This document shows positions 26,231 to 35,230 of a stretch of 64,000 nt of DNA, in pieces (within the stretch, counting starts at the first letter, position 1; the number at the start of each line of letters is the position of its first letter). This DNA comes from Yoonia rosea (lineage in GTDB: Bacteria; Pseudomonadota; Alphaproteobacteria; Rhodobacterales; Rhodobacteraceae), in NCBI RefSeq assembly GCF_900156505.1, contig NZ_FTPR01000001.1, forward strand, positions 1,736,001 through 1,800,000, read 5' to 3'. Under the pieces are notes generated by a model. That model ran no database searches, was not told the DNA's origin, and was given only the letters and a program-made list of their open reading frames with translations. A program made the position numbers and the translations under genes.

Positions 26231-27132
26231 GCGCGCTGCATTTTCACGGCTTCCTGTCGGGCAAGACGGATCAAATGGGCCATGAAAGGACGGCTCGTGT
26301 CCTCTGCACGCGTTGCCGCGTAAAGACGGCGCGTGATGCCCTGTTGCGTCAAAGGCCGCGTGACGTAATCCGAATTAAAACGCACCTGCCTGACAACCCA
26401 ATCCGGCAGAACCGCAACACCGCGGTTAGAGGCCACCAAAAGCAAGATGACGGCGGTCAGTTCGACCTGCCGCACTGCTGCGGGTTCGACTTTGGCGGGT
26501 GTCAAAAGCTGCGAAAAAATATCAAGCCGCGCGCGATCAACAGGATAGGTAATCAAGGTCTCACCGCGAAAATCCTCGGCTTCGATCACGTCCTTTTGCG
26601 CCAAAGGATGATTGGCAGCGGCCACGAACACGGGCTCGTAATCAAATAGCGGTGTGAAATCCGTCTCTGGCAAATCCTCGGGATCGGAAGAGACAACCAG
26701 ATCAACCTCTTCCTTGCGCAAGGCAGGCAAAGCATCAAACGCGAGGCCGGGGCGAATATCGACATCAACCTCTGGCCAGGCTTTGCGGAACTGCTCCAAC
26801 ACAGGGAACAGCCATTCGAAACAGGCGTGGCACTCGATCGCGATATGCAATCTGCCTGCACTGCCCGCCACCAGACCAGAGAATTCGGCCTCCAAGGCCG
26901 CCACTTGTGGCAGGATCTGCTCGGCTGCGGCGAGCATCTTCATCCCTGCGGCAGATAGTTTCAACGGCTTTGATCGCCGCACGAAAAGTTCGACACCCGC
27001 CTGATCCTCGATCCCCTTGATTTGATGCGACAGAGCCGATTGGGTAATGTTCAACTGGTCCGCCGCCCGCGCAAGCCCGCCGGTGTCATGGATGGCCTTG
27101 ATTGTCCGCAGGTGTCGAAACTCGATATGCAT
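26227..27132 (-). CDS. metR: LysR-family regulator, probable MetR
   Basis: 301 residues from MHIEFRHLRTIKAIHDTGGL. The N-terminal helix-turn-helix (GLARAADQLNITQSALSHQI) and substrate domain beginning AGRLHIAIECHACFEWLFPV are characteristic of MetR, the homocysteine-responsive activator of methionine genes. Divergent from metF with 92 nt between starts, where candidate MetR boxes are visible. The 18-codon upstream extension would run through those boxes and is not favoured. Confidence 0.88.
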   Translation of the reverse strand: MHIEFRHLRTIKAIHDTGGLARAADQLNITQSALSHQIKGIEDQAGVELFVRRSKPLKLSAAGMKMLAAAEQILPQVAALEAEFSGLVAGSAGRLHIAIECHACFEWLFPVLEQFRKAWPEVDVDIRPGLAFDALPALRKEEVDLVVSSDPEDLPETDFTPLFDYEPVFVAAANHPLAQKDVIEAEDFRGETLITYPVDRARLDIFSQLLTPAKVEPAAVRQVELTAVILLLVASNRGVAVLPDWVVRQVRFNSDYVTRPLTQQGITRRLYAATRAEDTSRPFMAHLIRLARQEAVKMQRA

Positions 27133-27135
27133 ATA

Positions 27136-27148
27136 TGAGGCGTCCTCA
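27136..27148. promoter_or_regulatory. Candidate MetR box 1 (TGAGGCGTCCTCA)
   Basis: 13-bp inverted repeat just upstream of the metR start, keeping the TGA/TCA ends and dyad symmetry of the enterobacterial MetR box TGAANNTNNTTCA but differing at three specified positions. Its position suggests autoregulation. Confidence 0.45.
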
Positions 27149-27166
27149 TGACCTTGGTGAAGTTTA

Positions 27167-27179
27167 TGAAATTGCGTCA
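27167..27179. promoter_or_regulatory. Candidate MetR box 2 (TGAAATTGCGTCA)
   Basis: Matches TGAANNTNNTTCA at all but one specified position. It is nested inside a longer inverted repeat (TGAAGTT at 27158-27164 and AACTTCA at 27179-27185) midway between metR and metF. Likely the activator site for metF. Confidence 0.55.
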
Positions 27180-27224
27180 ACTTCATACTGATGACAAAAG
27201 ATCATGGCAAGCAAGAGGTGCATC

Positions 27225-28091
27225 ATGTCCAAGCCGAACGTTTCCTTCGAATTCTTCCCCCCCAAATCCCTTGAGGGGTCTTTTCGTCTGTGGGATTGCG
27301 TCAATACGCTTGCCCCCCTGGACCCCACTTTTGTTTCCGTGACCTATGGTGCCGGCGGTACGACCCGCAAACTGACGCACGAGGCCGTCACGACAATCCA
27401 CAAAACCAGCGGTTTGAACGTTGCGGCGCACCTGACATGCGTGGACGCGACACGCGCCGAGACCTTGCAGATCGCAGAAGACTACGCCGCGGCAGGTGTG
27501 CGCGAAATCGTGGCGCTGCGCGGCGACGCCCCTAAAGGTGCTGCGAAATTCACTGCCCATCCCGAAGGTTTTGACAGCTCGGTCGCGCTGATCGAGGCAT
27601 TGGCCAACACCGGCCAGTTCACCATCCGCGTGGGCGCCTATCCCGAAAAGCACCCCGAAGCGACCGACCACGCCGCCGATATTGCCTTCCTCAAGCGCAA
27701 GTTTGACGCTGGCGCGACCTCTGCCATCACGCAATTCTTCTTTGAGGCCGAGACGTTTTTCCGGTTCCGTGACGCCTGCGTTAAGGCAGGCATTGATGGC
27801 CAGATTATCCCCGGGATCCTGCCGGTTGAAAATTGGAATGGCACCCAGCGCTTTGCAAAACAGTGCGGCACGCATATCCCGCAGGTGATCCATGACGCGT
27901 TCGAGAATGCCACCCGTGATGGCAGCACCGAACTCTTGGCAACCGCCGTCGCAACAGAGCTGTGTGATGACCTGCTGCAAGGTGGCGTTGATCATCTGCA
28001 CTTTTACACACTGAACCGTCCCGAATTGTCACGTGACGTGTGCCATGCGCTTGGGGTGACGCCAAAAGTCCGGTTGCAAAACGTAGCCTGA
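27225..28091 (+). CDS. metF: Methylenetetrahydrofolate reductase
   Basis: FAD-dependent reduction of 5,10-methylene-THF to 5-methyl-THF, supplying the methyl group for methionine synthesis. 288 residues from MSKPNVSFEFFPPKSLEGS, where the conserved SFEFFPPK is at the N-terminus. TYGAGGTTRKLT (about 42), HLTCVD (about 71), ALRGDAPKG (about 99) and AITQFFFEAETFFRFRDAC (start about 166) complete the family pattern. The start 7 codons upstream precedes the conserved beginning. Divergent from metR. Confidence 0.96.
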   Translation: MSKPNVSFEFFPPKSLEGSFRLWDCVNTLAPLDPTFVSVTYGAGGTTRKLTHEAVTTIHKTSGLNVAAHLTCVDATRAETLQIAEDYAAAGVREIVALRGDAPKGAAKFTAHPEGFDSSVALIEALANTGQFTIRVGAYPEKHPEATDHAADIAFLKRKFDAGATSAITQFFFEAETFFRFRDACVKAGIDGQIIPGILPVENWNGTQRFAKQCGTHIPQVIHDAFENATRDGSTELLATAVATELCDDLLQGGVDHLHFYTLNRPELSRDVCHALGVTPKVRLQNVA

Positions 28092-28128
28092 CGCGCCAGC
28101 TTCGGGCGAAAAATTGTCCGGAGCGCCA

Positions 28129-28614
28129 ATGTTTACTGCCACCACACCTGAAGAAATGCCCGATCTTGAGACAACCCTGTCCATGTCGGGCCTTGAATTC
28201 ATGCAAGCAATGCAGGACGGCCGCATCTCGCGGCCACCGATCTCGGCTTTAATGGGGTATTCATTGGAAGCCGTGGAGAAAGGCCAAGTCACCTTCCGCG
28301 GCAAGCCCGAATTCCAGCACAGTAACCCCGCGGGCGGTGTGCATGGCGGGTGGTACGGGACGTTGCTTGACAGCTGCATGTCCTGCGCCGTGATGACGAT
28401 GACGCCCAAGGGCTCTGTCTATACCACCTTGGAGTATAAGGTTAATCTGGTCGGCGCTATTCCGATAGGGGCCGAAATACTCGCCACGGGGATCATCGAA
28501 CATGCCGGGCGCTCTACCGGGGTGGCGCGGGGCGAGATCCGCGATGCGACAACAGGTAAGCTTTATGCCACCGGCTCAGCCACTTGTCTGATCATGAAGC
28601 TGCGGGGCGACTGA
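28129..28614 (+). CDS. PaaI-family hotdog thioesterase
   Basis: 161 residues from MFTATTPEEMPDLETT, 5 nt after a GGAG. Hotdog-fold acyl-CoA thioesterase: the catalytic-loop region is HSNPAGGVHGGWYGTLLDSC, followed by YTTLEYKVNLVGAIPIG and IRDATTGKLYATGSATCL. Substrate unknown. It sits 37 nt after metF on the same strand. Its 3' end overlaps the convergent DUF2235 gene by 39 nt. Confidence 0.88.
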   Translation: MFTATTPEEMPDLETTLSMSGLEFMQAMQDGRISRPPISALMGYSLEAVEKGQVTFRGKPEFQHSNPAGGVHGGWYGTLLDSCMSCAVMTMTPKGSVYTTLEYKVNLVGAIPIGAEILATGIIEHAGRSTGVARGEIRDATTGKLYATGSATCLIMKLRGD

Positions 28615-29649
28615 CACAGACGCTCCGGCATCGCTGATGGTTTCATGCAGGCGTTCCGAGCGATCCTGTCCCACAATACGCCTGCGCCGCGACAGAAACA
28701 CTTTGGCCCAGGCCCGCCAATTTCCGATAGACGGGGCAGCCGGATCTTGCGCGAAGCGCCCGCGCCAGCCTTCGGGAAAAGGCACCCCGCACTCTGACAA
28801 ACGCTCCAGCATCCACACCAAGGGGATGTTGGCCAAAGGCCGCGATGCGGGGTGCTGCCAGACCTGCCCACCCACGTCACCATGATTGCCGCGAAACCAG
28901 ACTTGCTCCACATGGCCGGACCAGCCGTCGGGAAACTCCCACATCACAGGGGCATAGGCCTGGCGGGTCTCATCAATCGCCAAGGCGTGAAAGCCGTTGC
29001 GAATATGCGGGCCAAGCGCGTGGTTGTGGAAACTGTGCTGTGCTTCCGCCCAGCGCCAGATGATCGGCAACCGCAGGCCCAGCGCTTTGACCGTATCCCA
29101 GACGGCGACCGCTTCAACTTCGATGGACGGATGGCAATAAAGTGACCGGAACGCATCTACCGTCTGGCTTTGTTCACCGCTGCGGTAGTGACGGTAGGCT
29201 TGGCGGATCGTCCTGACGGTGGCATGTTCGGACCGGACCAGCCCAACCATATCAATGACGCCAGCCAGCGAGCGCACGGCATATGCCCCCCTTGAATAAC
29301 CGACAAGAACGATCCGGTCACCGGGGCGATACCGCGAGGCAACGACGCCATAGGCGCGCTCGATCTGCCGATTAATCCCTTTGCCGGTCATCACGTCCCA
29401 GGTTCCTGCCCAGTCACGCCATTGGATCCCGGCCTCGTAATGGACAGTCACATTGGCGGTGCGTCCGACCTCACACAAGAGTTTGAACGTCAGCCCCGCG
29501 TTCGTTTCGCAGCCCTCGGCAAGTGACGACATTGTCCCGTCAAGGATAACAACATGAATAGCAGGCCCACGCTTGCGCACGGCCCCTTCTTCGCTGCGTG
29601 GGCCCCTGTCAAAAAGCCCGAAGAACCAATCACGCAGCTGCACGCGCAT
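28576..29649 (-). CDS. DUF2235-domain alpha/beta hydrolase
   Basis: 357 residues from MRVQLRDWFFGLFDRG. The DUF2235 signature is present: AIHVVILDGTMSSLAEG near residue 30, the nucleophile elbow LVGYSRGAYAVRSLAGVID with GxSxG near 123, a Trp-Asp motif in VAVWDTVKALGL, and the late WFRGNHGDVGGQ carrying the catalytic His/Asp region. The family includes type VI secretion phospholipase effectors (Tle1), but no secretion genes are nearby, so a housekeeping or unknown role is as likely. The start overlaps the end of the upstream molybdenum hydroxylase gene by 20 nt. Confidence 0.85.
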   Translation of the reverse strand: MRVQLRDWFFGLFDRGPRSEEGAVRKRGPAIHVVILDGTMSSLAEGCETNAGLTFKLLCEVGRTANVTVHYEAGIQWRDWAGTWDVMTGKGINRQIERAYGVVASRYRPGDRIVLVGYSRGAYAVRSLAGVIDMVGLVRSEHATVRTIRQAYRHYRSGEQSQTVDAFRSLYCHPSIEVEAVAVWDTVKALGLRLPIIWRWAEAQHSFHNHALGPHIRNGFHALAIDETRQAYAPVMWEFPDGWSGHVEQVWFRGNHGDVGGQVWQHPASRPLANIPLVWMLERLSECGVPFPEGWRGRFAQDPAAPSIGNWRAWAKVFLSRRRRIVGQDRSERLHETISDAGASVSVAPQLHDQTSG

Positions 29650-31930
29650 CCTTTGCTTTCCGGATCGTTTCCCAGACACGGTGCGGGGTGAACGGCATTT
29701 CCACCTCGCGCACACCTATATCCCACAGCGCATCCAGCACAGCATTCGCCATTGCGGCAAGCGCGCCAACAGTGCCGGCTTCACCGCAGCCTTTCATCCC
29801 CATGGGGTTATAGGTTGACGGCACGCATTCAGTTGAAAACCTGATCATAGGCAGATCATCCGCGCGCGGCATCCCGTAGTCCATAAAACTTGCTGTGAGC
29901 AGCTGGCCATCCGCATCAAATACCACCCGTTCGGTCAGCGCCTGACCAATGCCCTGCGCCACACCACCATGCACCTGTCCTTCGGCCAGCATCGGGTTGA
30001 TCAGATTGCCGAAGTCATCAACAACGGTATAGCGGTCGACAGTGACAACGCCGGTTTCAGGATCAATCTCGAGCTCGACCACATGTGCCCCGTTCGGAAA
30101 ACTGCGGTTGTCGAGTTTGATCGTCGCCGAATGGCGCAACAGATCATCGCGCCCAGCAGCCCGCGCCAAATCCGCCACCTCAAGCATTGTCGGCGTCAGG
30201 TTCGAGCCTGCGATCCGGAAGCGTTCATCATCAAAGCTGACGGCACCGGCATCGACACCTTCGGCATCTGCAAGAAAAGCGGTAAAACCCTCAAGTATCA
30301 CATCAACCGCTGCCAGTGTTGCCGTATTCTGCACGGTGACCGAACGCGACCCGCCCGTCCCTCCGCCTGTGGCGATACGGTCGCTATCGCCCTGTACGAC
30401 AGTAATCTGGCCCGCAGGAATACCGGTCTGGTCCGACAGGAATTGCGCATAGACTGTTTCATGGCCCTGCCCGTTGGACTGGGTGCCGACATAGATTGTG
30501 GCACCCTCGGGCGTAAATTCGACGGCAGTTGTCTCGGACGGATTTCCAAGGATACTTTCGATATAATAGCAAAGCCCCAGCCCACGCAGTTTGCCAGACT
30601 TGGCCGATGCTGCCTTACGCATAGCATAGCCTGCGCGGTCGGCCTCGCGGCCTGCACTGGCCAGAACCATCGCGAAATCACCCACGTCATAGGTGACCCC
30701 TGACACGGTCGTGTAGGGAAATTTGTCAGGTGCGATGAAGTTCTTTTCGCGCAAGACCCATGGATCAACACCCAGCTGCCGTGCCGCCTCATCCACAGTC
30801 CGTTCCAGCACGAAAATCGCCTCGGGCCGTCCGGCACCGCGATAGGCATCAACGGGTGTTGTATTGGTATAGACCCCCCGCGTGCGCATGTAGGCGGTCT
30901 GTACGTCATAGGTGCCCATCAGGACCTTGGAAAAGAGCTCGGTCTGGATGTTTTGCGCAAATTGCGAATTATACGCACCCATATTTGCAATCGTATCAAG
31001 CTGATACGCGGTGATGCGATAGTTATCATCAAAGGCAAGTGTCGCCGTCGAGATCAGATCACGGCCGGCATTGTCCGACAACATCGCCTCGCCCCGGTCC
31101 GACATCCAGCGCACAGGGCGGCCGAGGACGCGGGCGGCATGGGCGACACAGAACGGCTCGGGATAGCGCATGGCCTTCATCCCGAAACCGCCGCCCACAT
31201 CGGGCGTTGTCACACGGATATCGGCAGGATCAAGATTGAAGTGCCGCGCCAGATCGCCCTTAGGCACCCAAACCCCCTGCCCGTTCAGCGCCACATGCAA
31301 ACGCCCGTCCGCAACCTCGGCATAGCATCCGCGCGGCTCGAGCGCGTTGGCAATAATGCGGTTGTCCATCACGTCGACGGTGACGACATGCGCGGCCTCT
31401 TGGATGCGCGCCTGTGTGGCGGCTGCATCGCCAAGCTCCCAGTCAAACGCCAGATTTTCGGGCGCCTCCGCATGGATGGCGTCACCCCCAACCGCCAAAG
31501 CGACATGCACCGGCAGATCATCAATTTCCATGAGGATCACCTCGGCGGCGTCTTTGGCGGCCGATAAGGTGTCAGCGACGATCATAACAATGGCCTCACC
31601 CACATGCCGCACACGGCCCCGCGCAAGCAGAGGGCGCTCGGGTGCGGCACCCCGCGATCCATCACGGTTCTTCACAGTTGATCCGGCCAATCCCAAAACC
31701 ACACCGGCCGCCGCAAGGTCATCGGCCGTTACAACGAGATGGACGCCAGGCATCGCGCGCGCCTCATCGACATCAAGCGTCGTGATCTCGCCATGGGCGG
31801 TGGTAGCCCGCAGGAAATATGCGCAGAGCGCGTCCGGCGGCGCAACGTCATCAACATAGCGGCCCTGACCGGTCAAAAACCGCTGGTCTTCAACCCGTGT
31901 CACCGATTGGCTCTTGCCGAATTTTTCCAT
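29630..31930 (-). CDS. Molybdenum hydroxylase large subunit (CoxL/xanthine-dehydrogenase family, form II type), without partner subunits
   Basis: 766 residues from MEKFGKSQSVTRVEDQRFL. Molybdopterin-binding large subunit: the N-terminal a/b-hammerhead (TGQGRYVDDVAPPDALCAYF), the GGGFGMKA Mo-cofactor motif and the active-site loop DAYRGAGRPEAIF are visible. The AYRGAGR loop matches form II CoxL, not the AYRCSFR loop of true CO dehydrogenase, so carbon monoxide is unlikely to be the main substrate. The C-terminal GMKGCGEAGTVGA carries the catalytic Glu region. Neither the FAD subunit (CoxM) nor the iron-sulfur subunit (CoxS) is adjacent, which is unusual. Confidence 0.88.
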   Translation of the reverse strand: MEKFGKSQSVTRVEDQRFLTGQGRYVDDVAPPDALCAYFLRATTAHGEITTLDVDEARAMPGVHLVVTADDLAAAGVVLGLAGSTVKNRDGSRGAAPERPLLARGRVRHVGEAIVMIVADTLSAAKDAAEVILMEIDDLPVHVALAVGGDAIHAEAPENLAFDWELGDAAATQARIQEAAHVVTVDVMDNRIIANALEPRGCYAEVADGRLHVALNGQGVWVPKGDLARHFNLDPADIRVTTPDVGGGFGMKAMRYPEPFCVAHAARVLGRPVRWMSDRGEAMLSDNAGRDLISTATLAFDDNYRITAYQLDTIANMGAYNSQFAQNIQTELFSKVLMGTYDVQTAYMRTRGVYTNTTPVDAYRGAGRPEAIFVLERTVDEAARQLGVDPWVLREKNFIAPDKFPYTTVSGVTYDVGDFAMVLASAGREADRAGYAMRKAASAKSGKLRGLGLCYYIESILGNPSETTAVEFTPEGATIYVGTQSNGQGHETVYAQFLSDQTGIPAGQITVVQGDSDRIATGGGTGGSRSVTVQNTATLAAVDVILEGFTAFLADAEGVDAGAVSFDDERFRIAGSNLTPTMLEVADLARAAGRDDLLRHSATIKLDNRSFPNGAHVVELEIDPETGVVTVDRYTVVDDFGNLINPMLAEGQVHGGVAQGIGQALTERVVFDADGQLLTASFMDYGMPRADDLPMIRFSTECVPSTYNPMGMKGCGEAGTVGALAAMANAVLDALWDIGVREVEMPFTPHRVWETIRKAKDARAAA

Positions 31931-32015
31931 TGCTGCACCTCGCTTGCTTGATGCAAACCCTAGCGGTCGATCGGTCCAAGTCCAGCGACAACCGCGAAAA
32001 GCCACTTTTCAGCGG

Positions 32016-32041
32016 GTAAGGTGGGTTTCAACCCACCTTAC
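32016..32041. repeat. 26-bp palindrome, copy 1 of a dispersed repeat
   Basis: Perfect 12-bp arms (GTAAGGTGGGTT and its complement) around a 2-nt centre, followed by TCTTCCCC, in the gap between the molybdenum hydroxylase and valS. A second copy with the same outer nine bases and the same CTTCCCC flank is at 57911. Confidence 0.9.
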
Positions 32042-32100
32042 TCTTCCCCTCACCCCATCAGCGGGTTATTTGCGCAGCAAACACAGCAAGGACCAAACCG

Positions 32101-35100
32101 ATGCCGATGGAAAAGACATTCGACGCCAAGACAGCAGAACCCCGCCTTTACAAAATGTGGGAAGATGCAGGCGCTTTCAAAGCAGGCGCCAATGCCAGCC
32201 GGGACGAGACCTTTTGCATCATGCTGCCACCCCCCAATGTGACAGGGCACCTGCATGTCGGCCACGCCTTCAACCATACCATCATGGACATGCTGACCCG
32301 CTGGAAGCGGATGCAGGGGTATGACACGTTGTGGCAGCCGGGGCTGGATCATGCGGGTATTGCCACGCAATTGATGGTGGAAAAAGACCTCGCCGCCAAA
32401 GGCCTGCCAAAGCGTACCGAGATGGGGCGCGAGAAATTCCTCGAGAAAGTCTGGGAATGGAAGGCCGCCAACGGTGGGCAGATCGAACAACAGGCGCGGC
32501 GCTTGGGCGACAGTATGGATTGGTCCCGCTCGGCCTTTACCATGTCGGGCGCCGAAAGCGCGCCTGCGTCCGAGAAACCCGGCAATTTCCATGACGCTGT
32601 GCTGAAAGTCTTTGTCGAGATGTACAACAAGGGCCTGATCTACCGCGGCAAGCGGTTGGTTAACTGGGACCCGCATTTCGAAACTGCGATTTCCGACCTT
32701 GAGGTCGAGAACATCGAAGTCGACGGCCACATGTGGCACTTCAAATACCCGCTGGCCGGTGGCGAGACATATGAATACGTCGAGAAGGACGAAGACGGCA
32801 ACGTGACCCTGCGTGAAACGCGGGATTACATTTCCATCGCCACGACCCGCCCCGAAACCATGCTCGGCGACGGCGCTGTGGCCGTGCACAAGGATGACGA
32901 ACGCTATGCGCCCATCGTTGGCAAGCTCTGCGAAATCCCTGTTGGGCCGAAGGAACAGCGCCGCCTGATCCCGATCATCACTGACCCCTACCCTGACCCC
33001 GATTTCGGCTCCGGTGCCGTGAAAATCACCGGCGCGCATGACTTCAACGACTATGAGGTCGCCAAACGCGGTAATATCCCGATGTATTCGCTGATGGACA
33101 CCAAGGGGAACATGCGCGCAGACGGCAAGCCCTACGCCGAAGAGGCCGCGATTGCCCAAGCCATCGCCAATGGCGAACAGGATTTCGACGAGGCGATGAT
33201 CGCCGCGATGAACATGGTGCCTGAGGAATACCGCGGGCTCGACCGGTTCGAGGCACGCAAACGTGTGGTTGCGGATATCACGGCAGAGGGTAACGCGGTG
33301 ATGACCACGGAGATGGTCAAGAATGACGATGGCGAAGAGGTTGAAACAATCGTGCCTTACGTCGAGGCGAAGAAAATCATGCAGCCCTTCGGCGACCGCT
33401 CAAAAGTTGTGATCGAGCCGATGCTCACCGACCAATGGTTCGTCGACACAGCCAAGATCGTCGGTCCCGCGCTTGATGCGGTGAAGGAAGGCCGCACCAA
33501 GATCATGCCCGAAAGCGGCGAAAAGGTGTATTACCACTGGCTGGAGAACATCGAGCCTTGGTGCATCTCGCGCCAGTTGTGGTGGGGGCATCAGATTCCG
33601 GTTTGGTTTGATCTGCAAGGAAATCAGTTCTGCGCGCCCAATGAAGCTGAAGCGATTAAGAAAGCCGAAGAATTCTACTCAGACAAATATCCTGGGCAGT
33701 CAGTAGATGTCCGAGTCGAAAATGTTGGGGATCAGCGCCTAAGTCCAGATGAAGCTGGTCGTCGGCTACAGGCAATTACTAATGTCGAAACAGGTTGGGT
33801 CGCGGATAAGATCGAAGGCAGACCCGGAACTCTTTCTGTCGAGCTAAGACGTGATGAAGACGTCCTCGACACATGGTTCTCCTCCGGCCTCTGGCCCTTC
33901 GGCACCCTCGGCTGGCCTGCCGAAGATGAGGCGATGAAATACTTCCCCGGCGACGTTCTTGTCACCGGCCAGGACATCCTGTTCTTCTGGGTCGCCCGCA
34001 TGATGATGATGTCCGAGGCGGTCTTGGGGCAGGAACCCTTCCACACGGTCTATCTGCACCAACTCGTCCGCGACGCGAAGGGCGAGAAGATGTCCAAGAC
34101 CAAGGGCAACGTGATCGACCCGCTGGATATGATCGACGCCTACGGCGCCGACGCCCTGCGCTTTTCCAACGCTCAGATGGCGGCCTTGGGTGGCGTGCTG
34201 AAAATCAGCGAAGACCGGATCAAAGGCTATCGCAACTTCGGTACCAAACTGTGGAACGCCTTCAGCTTTGCCGAACACTACGAAATCGCCTACCCCGGCG
34301 ATGCGGCGCGGCCTGCGGCGACACAGACCCTGAACAAATGGATCATCGGCGAGACCGGCAAGGTGCGCGAAACCGTGGACGCCGCGATGGAGGCCTACCG
34401 CTTCAACGACGCTGCGGATGCGCTTTATGCCTTCACATGGGGCAAGGTCTGCGACTGGTATCTGGAGTTTTCCAAACCCATCCTGCAAGGCGATGATGCG
34501 GCGGCAAAGGCGGAAACCGAGCAGACGCTGCGCTGGGTGCTGGACCAATGCCTGATCATGCTGCACCCGATCATGCCGTTCATCACAGAAGAGTTGTGGC
34601 AGCAGGCGGACAACCGCGCCAAGATGCTGGTGCATGCCGAATGGCCGACCTACACCGCCGCTGATCTGGTGGATGCAGACGCCGATCGCGAAATGAACTG
34701 GGTGATTGATCTGATTGACAATGTGCGCTCTGCCCGCGCGCAGGTGCATGTCCCTGCCGGGGCAAAGGTGCCCCTTCTGGTGACGGGGCTAGACGACAAG
34801 GGCCAATCCGCATGGGACAACAACCATGTGCTGATCCAGCGCCTTGCCCGCATCGAGAGCCTGTCACATGTGGATGACTTTCCCAAAGGTTGCGTCACCA
34901 TCCCAATGGCAGGTGGCACCTTCGGAATCCCGCTGGCCGATCTGATCGACGTCGGCGAAGAAATCGCGCGTCTGGAAAAGACGATGCAGAAACTGGGCAA
35001 AGAGCTCGGTGGTCTGCGCGGCCGTCTGAACAACCCCAAATTTGTCGAATCCGCCCCGGATGAAGTTGTCGCTGAGGCGAAAGCCAACCTCGCCCTGCGC

Positions 35101-35157
35101 GAAAACGAAGAAGCCCAACTCAAGGCGGCCATCGCGCGCCTACAAGAGATCGGCTAG
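32101..35157 (+). CDS. valS: Valyl-tRNA synthetase
   Basis: Charges tRNA-Val; class I synthetase with editing domain. 1018 residues, longer than the usual 870-950. The HIGH motif lies in PPNVTGHLHVGHAF (about 43-56) and KMSKS in GEKMSKTKGNV (about 661-671). The tail coiled coil EEIARLEKTMQKLGKELGGL is at the C-terminus. Between WGHQIPVWF and DEDVLDTWFSSGLWPF there are about 80 residues instead of the roughly 30 I expect. Codons there (33661-33840, 89 of 180 GC by hand count) are poorer in GC than the next line (37 of 60). The start is the first ATG of the conserved region. Confidence 0.96.
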   Translation: MPMEKTFDAKTAEPRLYKMWEDAGAFKAGANASRDETFCIMLPPPNVTGHLHVGHAFNHTIMDMLTRWKRMQGYDTLWQPGLDHAGIATQLMVEKDLAAKGLPKRTEMGREKFLEKVWEWKAANGGQIEQQARRLGDSMDWSRSAFTMSGAESAPASEKPGNFHDAVLKVFVEMYNKGLIYRGKRLVNWDPHFETAISDLEVENIEVDGHMWHFKYPLAGGETYEYVEKDEDGNVTLRETRDYISIATTRPETMLGDGAVAVHKDDERYAPIVGKLCEIPVGPKEQRRLIPIITDPYPDPDFGSGAVKITGAHDFNDYEVAKRGNIPMYSLMDTKGNMRADGKPYAEEAAIAQAIANGEQDFDEAMIAAMNMVPEEYRGLDRFEARKRVVADITAEGNAVMTTEMVKNDDGEEVETIVPYVEAKKIMQPFGDRSKVVIEPMLTDQWFVDTAKIVGPALDAVKEGRTKIMPESGEKVYYHWLENIEPWCISRQLWWGHQIPVWFDLQGNQFCAPNEAEAIKKAEEFYSDKYPGQSVDVRVENVGDQRLSPDEAGRRLQAITNVETGWVADKIEGRPGTLSVELRRDEDVLDTWFSSGLWPFGTLGWPAEDEAMKYFPGDVLVTGQDILFFWVARMMMMSEAVLGQEPFHTVYLHQLVRDAKGEKMSKTKGNVIDPLDMIDAYGADALRFSNAQMAALGGVLKISEDRIKGYRNFGTKLWNAFSFAEHYEIAYPGDAARPAATQTLNKWIIGETGKVRETVDAAMEAYRFNDAADALYAFTWGKVCDWYLEFSKPILQGDDAAAKAETEQTLRWVLDQCLIMLHPIMPFITEELWQQADNRAKMLVHAEWPTYTAADLVDADADREMNWVIDLIDNVRSARAQVHVPAGAKVPLLVTGLDDKGQSAWDNNHVLIQRLARIESLSHVDDFPKGCVTIPMAGGTFGIPLADLIDVGEEIARLEKTMQKLGKELGGLRGRLNNPKFVESAPDEVVAEAKANLALRENEEAQLKAAIARLQEIG

Positions 35158-35163
35158 GCCAAA

Positions 35164-35191
35164 CAGGGGGCGGCCGTGTCACTGCCCCCTG
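35164..35191. terminator. Possible bidirectional hairpin after valS
   Basis: 8-bp stem (CAGGGGGC and complement) with a 12-nt loop between the convergent ends of valS and the small Tat-signal gene. Only short T-runs follow on either strand, so terminator function is uncertain. Confidence 0.35.
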
Positions 35192-35230
35192 ACTTTCCAT
35201 GTCTCTTCAAACTTCCGCCGGAGGCAATCC

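Noticed and set aside
29630..31930. Carbon monoxide dehydrogenase assignment
   Set aside because: The active-site loop is AYRGAGR, not the AYRCSFR of form I CoxL, and partner subunits are missing.
32050..34749. Long minus-strand readings opposite valS
   Set aside because: Shadow frames of valS without ribosome-binding sites or motifs.
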